From NCBI GenBank assembly GCA_937871985.1, contig CALMPB010000122.1:1-11398 (forward strand): a stretch of 11,398 nt of DNA. The letters are read 5' to 3'. How positions within the stretch are numbered: position 1 is the first letter of the stretch; every line of letters starts with the position of its first letter. The notes beneath the pieces are model-generated. The model was not told where the DNA came from, searched no databases, and saw only the letters and a program-made list of their open reading frames with translations. The translations under genes were made by a program, and so were the position numbers. This DNA comes from an uncultured Burkholderiaceae bacterium. GTDB taxonomy: Bacteria; Pseudomonadota; Gammaproteobacteria; Burkholderiales; Burkholderiaceae. Positions 1 to 6,076 of the stretch are shown here, piece after piece.

Positions 1-589
1 AGCACATGGCCGCCGTGCCGCCCTCGACCGGGAACAGGTCGAACTTGCCCTTGGGTGGCCGGCCATCGCACATTTCCTTGATCAGGTAGTCGTGCAGGAT
101 CTGCTCCAGATGCACCAGCGCGCGCGGCGGCACCGGATAGTTGTCGCCGATGACGCCGTCGGTCAACTCATGGATCCATTCGTCCGGCACGAAGCTCTTG
201 ATCTTGACCCCGTACTCCAGCACGCCGGCCAGAAAGTCCGCGCCCGCCGCGCCCTTGTTCTTGGACAGGAACTTGCGCAGGCGGTCGGCGCAACCTTTCT
301 TGGGTGGCATGCCCGCCAGGATGCCATCGTCGCGCACCCGCCGCGCTTCCTTCATGGCGAACTGGCCCAGCAGGAAAAAGGCGTCGCGCGGCTCGGTGGC
401 GATCCAGTTGGGATTGCCGCGACCGGCATTCAGCATGGTCGACACGGCGGTCTGCTGGCTGTCCTTGGCCAGCGTGATCAGGTAGTCCTTCAATTCGAAG
501 GGCGACAACTGCTCCAGGTCGCGCTGGCGCGAACGGGTGGTTTTCAAGGCCGAGGCCAGGCTGACGGTGATGGGCGCGGTGGAAGCCAT
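1..589 (-). CDS. aspD: Aspartate 4-decarboxylase (aspartate beta-decarboxylase), N-terminal part; gene runs off the left edge
   Basis: The visible 196 residues begin MASTAPITVS and match my recollection of the N-terminal region of PLP-dependent aspartate 4-decarboxylase, with LSPFELKDYLITLA near residues 29-42 and NAGRGNPNWIAT near 57-68. The enzyme converts L-aspartate to L-alanine and CO2 in the cytoplasm and belongs to the fold-type I aminotransferase superfamily; the family is usually about 530-550 residues. The PLP lysine lies beyond the window, so the active site cannot be checked. The ATG at 589 is preceded by AGGAG at 603-599, 9 bases upstream, and the reading frame is open to the edge. 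The gene lies 138 bases downstream of aspT on the same strand, as expected for a two-gene aspartate/alanine exchange operon. A general class I aminotransferase is the alternative, but the aspT neighbour makes it unlikely. Confidence 0.9.
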   Translation of the reverse strand, partial: MASTAPITVSLASALKTTRSRQRDLEQLSPFELKDYLITLAKDSQQTAVSTMLNAGRGNPNWIATEPRDAFFLLGQFAMKEARRVRDDGILAGMPPKKGCADRLRKFLSKNKGAAGADFLAGVLEYGVKIKSFVPDEWIHELTDGVIGDNYPVPPRALVHLEQILHDYLIKEMCDGRPPKGKFDLFPVEGGTAAMC

Positions 590-627
590 TGTGCAGAACT
601 CCTGGTTTGCGATTGACAGACGCTTGC

Positions 628-670
628 CCGGGGCAGCCCCGGACCGCTGGCCCGCGCGCGGCGCGCGCGG
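628..670. repeat. Two adjacent GC-only palindromes in the aspT-aspD gap
   Basis: The arm CCGGGGC (628-634) is mirrored by GCCCCGG (636-642) around a single A. The arm CCGCGCGCG (652-660) is mirrored by CGCGCGCGG (662-670) around a single G. Both are perfect, with 7- and 9-base arms. In the minus-strand transcript they would form stable hairpins about 50 bases before the aspD start. No run of U follows either stem, so neither looks like an intrinsic terminator. They could attenuate or stabilise the mRNA between the two genes. The second is alternating CG and could also adopt Z-DNA. The structures are visible; the function is a guess. Confidence 0.55.
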
Positions 671-727
671 ATATCCCGCCGGAGTCCATGTTGCCGAAGG
701 GCGGGACCGCCTCCGGAAACACGGGTC

Positions 728-2419
728 CTAGGTCATGAGCATGACAATGACAATGCCCCAGATGATCAGCAGGGTGTTGCCGATGGCGTAGGGCACGGTA
801 TAGCCCAGGGCCGGCACCTGGCTCTTGGCAGTCTCGGTAATCTGGCCAATGGCCGCCGTCGTGGTACGGGCGCCGGCGCAAACCCCCAGCGCGATCGCCG
901 GGTGGAACTTGAACACGTAGCGGGCGATGTATACCCCCAGGATCATCGGCACGCTGGTGGCGATGATGCCGGCGATGAAGAGCTTGGCGCCCAACTGCTG
1001 GAAGCCCTGCACGAAACCCGGCCCCGAACTGATGCCGACCACCGCCACGAACGCAGTCAGGCCGACCGAAGTCAGAAACCAGTGCACCGGTTCCGGCACC
1101 CGGCCGAAGGTCGGATGCACCGAGCGCAGATAGCCGAAGATCAGGCCGGCAATGAGCGAACCGCCCGAGGTCGAGAGGGTGATGGGAACGCCGCCGACCG
1201 TCAGCACCAGCGTGCCGAACAGGCCGCCCAGCAGAATGCCGAAGCCCACGAACACCATATCGGTCTGCTCCGTGGCGCGATCCACGTAGCCCACCTTGCC
1301 GACCACCCGCTCGACGTCACGCTTGGCCCCGAGGATGAACAGGCGGTCGCCGCGGTCCAGCTTCAGGCCCCAGTTGACCGGCATCTCGTGGCCGCCGCGC
1401 ATCACCTTGCGCAGGAACACACCGCGGCCGAGCGCGCGCACCTGTTCCATTTCGGAGATTTCCTTGACGGTCTTGCCGGCCAGGTTCTTATTGGTCAGCA
1501 CCACCTCGACAATCTCGGCAGGCAGGCTGATCAGGTCACGGTCCTCGACCTCGGTGCCGATAATGCCGGCAGCTTGCAGCACCAGCGCGTCATGGCGGCC
1601 GGTCACTCCCAGCACGTCGCCAGCCTGCAGCACCGTGGAGGAATCGGTGTCGAGGATCTGGTCGCCGCGCCGGATGCGCTCGATGAACACGCGCGCTTCG
1701 ACGAAGCGCGCTTCAATCTCGCCCACCGTCTTGCCGACGAATTCGGAATGGTCCAGCTTGTAAGCGCGCGAAATGAACTTGCGGTAGCCCGACAGCTCCA
1801 TCGAGTCGGCGCCGCCGGACATCTTGGCCTCGTACTCCTTGCACTCTTTGACGATATCCACCCGCATCAGCTTCGGGCCCAGCGAGGCCAGCAGCCAGGC
1901 GCTGCCGACCGTGCCGAAGATATAGCAGACCGCATAGGCCACCGGAATGCTGTCGATCCATTTCTTCTTGGTGGCCGCGTCAATGCCCAGGCCATTGATG
2001 GTGTCGGTTGCAACCCCGATTACCGCGGAAATGGTCTGCGCCCCGGACAGCAGGCCCGCGCCCGTACCGGCGTCGAAGCCGAACCCCACGGCCGTGCCCC
2101 AGGTCACCAGCAGGCAGATAACGCAGATGACGACGGCAAAGATGACCTGCGGCAGGCCATCGCTTTTCATGCCGCGGAAGAATTGCGGCCCGACGCCATA
2201 GCCCAGACCGAACAGGAACAGCAGGAAGAATACTTGTTTGACGATCGGGGCGATCGTGATGTCGAGCTGGCCGACCAGCACGCCGACCAGCAAGGTTCCG
2301 GTCACCGCCCCCAGATTGAAGCCAAATATTTTCTTGGCACCGATCCAATATCCCAGACCCAGAGTAAGAAATATTGCCAGTTCAGGGTATTTCCGCAGAG
2401 TGTCGAATAACCATTCCAT
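728..2419 (-). CDS. aspT: Aspartate:alanine exchanger AspT (AAE transporter family)
   Basis: This 563-residue inner-membrane antiporter exchanges external L-aspartate for internal L-alanine, which drives the AspD decarboxylation cycle and generates proton motive force. Hydrophobic segments lie near residues 14-28, 34-51, 62-80, 90-114, 118-138 and 157-181. A long hydrophilic region at about 185-385 fits the paired TrkA-C (RCK-C) domains that split this family in two. A second membrane half follows near 388-408, 418-431, 446-464, 478-502, 505-525 and 541-562. The closing segment with HPAIALGVCAGARTTTAAIG at 506-525 is typical of the family. Length is close to the 543 residues of the Tetragenococcus halophilus protein. 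ATG at 2419 has AAGGAG at 2432-2427, 7 bases upstream; the stop is TAG at 730-728. It comes before aspD here, whereas I recall the reverse order in T. halophilus. Substrate is inferred from family and neighbour. Confidence 0.92.
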   Translation of the reverse strand: MEWLFDTLRKYPELAIFLTLGLGYWIGAKKIFGFNLGAVTGTLLVGVLVGQLDITIAPIVKQVFFLLFLFGLGYGVGPQFFRGMKSDGLPQVIFAVVICVICLLVTWGTAVGFGFDAGTGAGLLSGAQTISAVIGVATDTINGLGIDAATKKKWIDSIPVAYAVCYIFGTVGSAWLLASLGPKLMRVDIVKECKEYEAKMSGGADSMELSGYRKFISRAYKLDHSEFVGKTVGEIEARFVEARVFIERIRRGDQILDTDSSTVLQAGDVLGVTGRHDALVLQAAGIIGTEVEDRDLISLPAEIVEVVLTNKNLAGKTVKEISEMEQVRALGRGVFLRKVMRGGHEMPVNWGLKLDRGDRLFILGAKRDVERVVGKVGYVDRATEQTDMVFVGFGILLGGLFGTLVLTVGGVPITLSTSGGSLIAGLIFGYLRSVHPTFGRVPEPVHWFLTSVGLTAFVAVVGISSGPGFVQGFQQLGAKLFIAGIIATSVPMILGVYIARYVFKFHPAIALGVCAGARTTTAAIGQITETAKSQVPALGYTVPYAIGNTLLIIWGIVIVMLMT

Positions 2420-2518
2420 CCCGAATCTCCTTCGTTATGTACCGGCCAAACACTTGCGCCAATCCTAGCTGCGCGCGGCATACATTATCAGAATCTTTCA
2501 AAAAATCAAAACATTTAC

Positions 2519-2549
2519 ATTATAAATATCAAATAGTTTCGTTTGTCAG
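2519..2549 (-). promoter_or_regulatory. Candidate aspT promoter
   Basis: On the minus strand CTGACA (2549-2544) resembles a sigma-70 -35 box and TATAAT (2524-2519) is a perfect -10 box. The 19-base spacer is longer than ideal. A start near 2512 would give a leader of about 90 bases before the aspT ATG. The area is AT-rich in an otherwise GC-rich window. A weaker alternative -10, GATAAT, lies nearer the gene, around 2489-2484. No operator could be identified. Confidence 0.35.
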
Positions 2550-2575
2550 CCAAAAATAAGCCGCATCACTCAGGA

Positions 2576-2583
2576 ATAAAAAA
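2576..2583 (-). other. Candidate attR core of a Tn4371-like ICE
   Basis: The minus strand reads TTTTTTAT here, fitting TTTTTYRT, the attachment-site consensus I recall for Tn4371-family elements. It is the only exact match I saw between the last trb-cluster gene and aspT. It lies where the AT-rich aspT upstream region begins, about 270 bases past the last conjugation gene, which is where Tn4371-like elements end after trbI. An 8-base, mostly T motif occurs easily by chance in AT-rich DNA, and the matching left end is outside the window. Confidence 0.4.
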
Positions 2584-2659
2584 TGTTCGGTGTCAAGTAT
2601 TTTCAAGGCATCCCATTTGGCCTGAAACCTTATACGAGACAGCAAGTTAGCTCTGTATC

Positions 2660-2701
2660 GTGCCACCCGATGGCACCTCGGCGGTGTGGGCTAGGTGCCA
2701 C
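2660..2701. repeat. Three-copy GTGCCAC repeat forming alternative hairpins
   Basis: GTGCCA (2660-2665) pairs with TGGCAC (2671-2676) across a 5-base loop. The same middle copy, as TGGCACCT (2671-2678), also pairs perfectly with AGGTGCCA (2693-2700) across a 14-base loop. The two outer copies are direct repeats starting 35 bases apart. The two hairpins exclude each other. Lying inside the presumed ICE end, these could be integrase or accessory-protein binding sites or a structured RNA element; nothing in the sequence decides between these. Confidence 0.55.
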
Positions 2702-2799
2702 ATGAGAGCGTTGGGAGAGAAAGCCGGATCGCGCTACATCGGACACGGAGTGCAGCGTCGGCAACCGACCTGAACTCCCATATTACCGGCTTCCCAAAC

Positions 2800-2832
2800 G
2801 AAGAACGCACGGCCTGGAGCCGCGCGTTCTTC
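2800..2832 (-). terminator. Hairpin after the trb operon, probable terminator
   Basis: GAAGAACGC (2800-2808) pairs perfectly with GCGTTCTTC (2824-2832). Inside, one A/C mismatch is followed by CGGC/GCCG and a 5-base loop, CTGGA. The structure begins 23 bases after the stop codon of the last operon gene, the right place to end the minus-strand trb transcript. The tract after the stem on that strand (GTTTGGG) is only weakly T-rich, so termination may be incomplete or serve instead as 3' end protection. Confidence 0.6.
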
Positions 2833-2855
2833 ATTAAATCTATGTCGGAGCATCG

Positions 2856-3104
2856 TCATCCTGACTTCGGGGTGGCGACGGCCTTGGCCTTGCCACCCCG
2901 CTTGAATCCCCGATCCCCCGCCATGAAGGCTTCGAGCATGTGCGGGATCAGCGTGGCCGCATCGACCGCTTCGCCATAGGTCTGCGCATGAAGAGCGGCG
3001 TACCGGTCTAGATCCATTTTCAGGCTGGCTGGACAAGCGAATGTCAGCTTGGTGCTGCTGGTCGATGGCAGCGGCCCAAGCCGGAGTTTTCTGGCCATGT
3101 TCAT
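2856..3104 (-). CDS. DUF2274-family small protein at the end of the trb operon
   Basis: This 82-residue protein begins MNMARKLRLGPLP and has no assigned function; I recognise it as the DUF2274 family that follows trbI in Tn4371-like clusters. A short strand-like segment (TKLTFACP, 18-25) is followed by two predicted helices (about 27-43 and 47-62) and a basic glycine-rich tail (66-82). That layout resembles a ribbon-helix-helix DNA-binding protein, so a role in regulating the operon is possible but unproven. There is no signal peptide or membrane segment, so it is likely cytoplasmic. The ATG at 3104 overlaps the trbI stop as ATGA and has GGAGG at 3115-3111, 6 bases upstream. A second in-frame ATG at 3098 would remove two residues but sits 12 bases from that site. 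Confidence 0.85.
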   Translation of the reverse strand: MNMARKLRLGPLPSTSSTKLTFACPASLKMDLDRYAALHAQTYGEAVDAATLIPHMLEAFMAGDRGFKRGGKAKAVATPKSG

Positions 3105-4363
3105 CGGGCACCTCCACGCTGAAGAAAGAGCGGCTGGTAAGGTCGAACCTGTAAATCCCTTGCCACGATGATCCGCACCGGCAACCCCGGCCGCGCTGTC
3201 AGCGTCGGCTGGATGTTCATGTTGCGCCGGGTCATCTCCTGCCCCACTTGGTTCACACTGTCCTGCAGACCATCGCGCCCGGCAATGACGATGCGGTTGC
3301 CGTTCTGCCGATTCTCCGGCGCGGCCAACTCGGCGCCGATACCCAGCAGCGTGGTCAGCGCCGCCCCGGCAAAGATGCGGCCCCAATGCTGATCCACTTC
3401 ATCCTCCAACCCTGCGTAGCCCGCAGGATCGGTGCCGACAAGGTTGTCGAGCGTCAGCGAGGATGTGTCTGGCAAGATGATCCGGTTCCACACCATCTGC
3501 ACCCGGCTCTGCCCGAAGCTCACCTGGCTGTTGTATTTGCCCAAAATGCGCGAGCCCTGCGGAATCAGCAGGAACCTGCCCGTAGCCGTGTCATAGACCG
3601 GCTCCGTCACCGTGGCGATCACATCGCCCGGCAGGTCGGACTTGATGCCTGTGACCAGCGCCGCTGCGATCACCGTCCCGGCCATCACCTGGTACGGCGA
3701 GGCTGGCATTTGGAGATTGCCGGAATTGCGAGTCTCCTTGGAGCCGCCTTTCAGGAACGCCTCTTTCTGGTCTTGCCGGTTCTGCACGGTGGTGGGATCA
3801 CTGGGCTGGGCCGCCGTCGAGGCCGGACCGGCCGCCAGCGGATCGAACCCTGCCAAGGCGTTGGCCATGCCGGGTGCTCCGGGCGCCGCCTGCGCGACAG
3901 CGCCAGCGGCTTGGCCCGGCTTTCCCGAGCGGAAGAACACCGCCGAAGCCGCCGCCGCTTCGGCCTCCTTGCGCAAGGCGTCGTTGGGATCATGTCCCGG
4001 CGGCATGTAGGTGGGCTGCTGCGCCGCCACGATGGCCGGCCCCAGGTCGCCCGGCAGCGGCGGCCCCAGCTCGGGCGCCTTCGGCAGTTTCGAGTAATCG
4101 GACGGCAACCCATCCAGCCCTTCGGACTTTGAGACCCGATCCACGTTGTACAGCTCGTTCTGCCAGCCTGCGCCGCGCCGGTGCGGCTGCAGGGCCCAGA
4201 TCGTGGCCCCGAGCACGGCGACCGACAGGCCGCCGGTGAGCATGGCCAGCGTGCGCCGGTTCAGGCGCGTGACCGGGCGCGGCTGGGCGCGCAACGCCAT
4301 CGCTTCGGGCGCCGCCTTGCCCCCCTGAGAAGTGGCATGGTCGGGGGTGTTGTCTTGGCTCAT
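3101..4363 (-). CDS. trbI: TrbI, VirB10-like core-complex protein
   Basis: TrbI spans the cell envelope and is the energy-sensing scaffold of the conjugative type IV secretion channel. The 420 residues show a cytoplasmic N-terminus, one membrane segment at about 38-58, a proline- and alanine-rich periplasmic linker (about 80-200) and a C-terminal VirB10/TrbI beta-barrel domain (about 225-415). Features of that domain include PVYDTATGRFLLIPQGSRILGKY at 255-277 (split here as PVYDTATGRFLL and IPQGSRILGKY) and the outer-membrane antenna region with WGRIFAGAALTTLLGIGAE at 327-345. I chose the ATG at 4363, because GGAGG at 4376-4372 lies 8 bases away. An upstream TTG at 4369 would be only 2 bases from it. 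The trbG stop lies 2 bases before this ATG. Confidence 0.95.
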   Translation of the reverse strand: MSQDNTPDHATSQGGKAAPEAMALRAQPRPVTRLNRRTLAMLTGGLSVAVLGATIWALQPHRRGAGWQNELYNVDRVSKSEGLDGLPSDYSKLPKAPELGPPLPGDLGPAIVAAQQPTYMPPGHDPNDALRKEAEAAAASAVFFRSGKPGQAAGAVAQAAPGAPGMANALAGFDPLAAGPASTAAQPSDPTTVQNRQDQKEAFLKGGSKETRNSGNLQMPASPYQVMAGTVIAAALVTGIKSDLPGDVIATVTEPVYDTATGRFLLIPQGSRILGKYNSQVSFGQSRVQMVWNRIILPDTSSLTLDNLVGTDPAGYAGLEDEVDQHWGRIFAGAALTTLLGIGAELAAPENRQNGNRIVIAGRDGLQDSVNQVGQEMTRRNMNIQPTLTARPGLPVRIIVARDLQVRPYQPLFLQRGGAR

Positions 4364-4365
4364 GC

Positions 4366-5364
4366 TCAATTCCTCCGTGCCACGCCATCGGTGCGCTCAA
4401 TTCGCACCACGGCGCCCTTATCGCCACCCAGGCGCAGCTCGGCCGCACCAAACAGCCGATCCACGATGTAGTACGGCGAGCGGAAGCGGTAGTTCACCAG
4501 TTGTCCGTCGCCTTGCGCGCCGATCACGAACATTGGCGGTAGCTCGCCTTGAGCGATGCCCGCCGGAAACTGGATATAGACCTTCTCGCCATCGTCAAAG
4601 GCCCGCAACGGCTTCCACGGCGGATTGCTGCCGCTGACCGCGTAGCGGAAACGGATCTTCTCCAGCGACAGCCCGGCATCGACCGGCGCGGCGGCGCTGG
4701 CCGCTTGTGCCTGGCGCTGCAGGGCCAGCATCCTGTCCTTGGGGTATTCCCAGGACACCGAAGCCATCCATGTCTTCTCGGTCGAAGTCAGTTCTAGCAG
4801 GTAGGTGCGCCGACTGGTCGTGATGACCAAATTGGTCTTGAGGCCCGAGCGGATGGGCTTGACCATCACATTGACGCGCAGCGCATCGCCGCTGCCGCTC
4901 GATGTGTCGCCCACGATCCAGCGCACCGTGTCACCGGCAGCCACCGTCACCAGTTCCTCGCCCGGCTGGAGCGCGATCACGGTCACGCGACCCACGGCCG
5001 CATAGACCTGGTACAGCGCGCCATCAGTGAACGGCCAGACCTGGATGGCGTTCACATAGCCCTCGCGTGTGGGCGCAACACGGGCCTCCGTGTTCGCACG
5101 GGTCACGCGCACCTTCTCGTCGGGCGATTCCAGTGTGGCCTTGGCATCACCGGCCAGCGGCTTCATCTGTCCAGGCAGTGCCAGCACCTCGGGCACGGTC
5201 ACGACCTCCACGGGCTTCGGCGCCTCGGGCAGCGGCTGGGCCTGCACCGGCCCATCCAACGAGATGGATGGCGGCGGAGTCCCCTGCGTGGCGCAGCCCG
5301 AGAACAAAACGGTGGATGCCAGTAGGATCACAGGCAAGGCGGGTTTACGGAAATGTCCATTCAT
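4366..5364 (-). CDS. trbG: TrbG, VirB9-like outer-membrane-associated core protein with lipobox
   Basis: TrbG is the periplasmic and outer-membrane partner of TrbI in the secretion core complex. The 332-residue protein starts with a signal peptide ending in LFSGC (Cys24), a good lipobox. A proline-rich linker (about 27-65) leads to an N-terminal VirB9 beta-domain (about 83-205, including GYVNAIQVWPFTDGALYQVY at 102-121). After a linker at 210-232 comes the C-terminal VirB9 domain that binds the lipoprotein and VirB10 partners (about 234-328, including RFRYAVSG and FRSPYYIVDRLF). The ATG at 5364 overlaps the trbF stop as ATGA and has AAGGAG a few bases upstream. A longer upstream extension exists in frame but would bury the signal peptide, so I rejected it. 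RP4 has a separate trbH lipoprotein gene after trbG; none is present here. Confidence 0.95.
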   Translation of the reverse strand: MNGHFRKPALPVILLASTVLFSGCATQGTPPPSISLDGPVQAQPLPEAPKPVEVVTVPEVLALPGQMKPLAGDAKATLESPDEKVRVTRANTEARVAPTREGYVNAIQVWPFTDGALYQVYAAVGRVTVIALQPGEELVTVAAGDTVRWIVGDTSSGSGDALRVNVMVKPIRSGLKTNLVITTSRRTYLLELTSTEKTWMASVSWEYPKDRMLALQRQAQAASAAAPVDAGLSLEKIRFRYAVSGSNPPWKPLRAFDDGEKVYIQFPAGIAQGELPPMFVIGAQGDGQLVNYRFRSPYYIVDRLFGAAELRLGGDKGAVVRIERTDGVARRN

Positions 5365-6065
5365 GGTTTTGCTCCTTCGTTTCCTTCCAGCTCGCGGCTC
5401 CACGCCAGCCCGTTGACGTAGATACCCAGCGGGTTCTTGCGCACGCGCTGCTCCGTGCGCGGGGTCTGCAGCACCGTGGAGATCACCGCGTTCCAGCGCT
5501 CGGTGCGATCCAGCGCGCCGTTGACGAAGCGCGTCTCGGTCCAGCGCACGTTGAAGGACTGGTCGCTGGCGCGGGTCACGCTGGACACCTGCACCGTCAC
5601 CGACTCCTTGCCGATGCGCGAGAACGGATCAGCCACCCGCGCGTACTCATTGAGCACCACGGCGCCCTTGTCCGTGGTGTAGTCATAGGCATCGAGCCAG
5701 TTCTGCCGCACCACGATGGGGTCGATGGACAGCGAGCGCACCAGGCCGATGAAGCGGCCCAGGTGGTAAGCAATCTGCGCATCGCTGGGCTGGTACGGCG
5801 TGGCGGCTTCGCCGACAGCGCGCACCTGGCCCGCGTTGTCCACCTCGATCACGTAGGGCGTGACGATGGACTGCGCCGAGCGCCAGACCAGGCCGCCGGC
5901 CATCAGCACCGCCAGCGTGAGGCAGCCGAAGGCCATAAGCCGCCAGTTCTTCGCCTGCACGCGGGCCGAGCCGATGCGGTCGTCCCAGACCTGGGCGGCG
6001 GATTGGTACGGGGTGGCAGGCTGCGGCGTATCGGCGTAGCGCACCTGCGGTCGTTTGAATCGCAT
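5361..6065 (-). CDS. trbF: TrbF, VirB8-like inner-membrane assembly factor
   Basis: TrbF is a bitopic inner-membrane protein that links the inner-membrane platform to the periplasmic core of the conjugation machine. Its 234 residues comprise a basic cytoplasmic N-terminus (1-40), one membrane segment (about 42-61) and a periplasmic VirB8-type domain (about 66-225). That domain contains TPYVIEVDNAGQVRAVG (69-85) and the SFNVRWTETRF strand region. The ATG at 6065 is preceded by AAGGAG at 6078-6073, 7 bases away; this site overlaps the trbL stop codon. The gap to trbL is 11 bases, and the 3' end overlaps trbG by 4 bases. Confidence 0.95.
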   Translation of the reverse strand: MRFKRPQVRYADTPQPATPYQSAAQVWDDRIGSARVQAKNWRLMAFGCLTLAVLMAGGLVWRSAQSIVTPYVIEVDNAGQVRAVGEAATPYQPSDAQIAYHLGRFIGLVRSLSIDPIVVRQNWLDAYDYTTDKGAVVLNEYARVADPFSRIGKESVTVQVSSVTRASDQSFNVRWTETRFVNGALDRTERWNAVISTVLQTPRTEQRVRKNPLGIYVNGLAWSRELEGNEGAKP

Positions 6066-6076
6066 GGGAGTTCTCC

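Larger units (their letters stand above)
2420..2855. other. Non-coding ICE/chromosome junction region
   Basis: This 436-base stretch separates the last ICE gene from aspT and contains no gene I can support. Bases 2481-2540 are strongly AT-rich (11 of 60 are G or C) and hold a candidate aspT promoter. Bases 2576-2583 fit the attachment-site core of Tn4371-like elements. From 2660 to 2832 it is packed with inverted repeats: GTGCCAC-type arms at 2660-2701, AAGCCGG/CCGGCTT at 2721-2727 and 2786-2792, GTCGG/CCGAC at 2757-2769, and a large hairpin at 2800-2832. A 40-codon plus-strand frame starts at 2583 (ATG, with AGGA 8 bases upstream) and ends with TGA at 2703-2705; I do not recognise its product. 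No tRNA was seen here. Confidence 0.6.

Noticed and set aside
168..881. 237-codon minus-strand frame spanning the aspT end and aspD start
   Set aside because: It is out of frame with both recognised genes it overlaps; the true aspD frame starts at 589 and runs off the left edge.
902..2410. 502-codon plus-strand open frame opposite aspT
   Set aside because: It is antisense to a clear membrane transporter, is rich in His, Gln, Ala and Arg as expected from a mirrored GC-rich gene, and shows no recognisable domain.
2495..2508. Second T-rich att-like match (minus strand TTTTTTGA)
   Set aside because: It does not fit TTTTTYRT at the last positions and would place the candidate aspT promoter inside the element.
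2420..2855. tRNA gene as the ICE insertion target
   Set aside because: No cloverleaf or T-loop consensus was found, and Tn4371-like elements are not known to need a tRNA target.
2695..2979. 94-codon plus-strand frame entering the DUF2274 gene from the non-coding region
   Set aside because: It runs through the terminator-like hairpin and then antisense to a recognised gene, and has no convincing ribosome-binding site.
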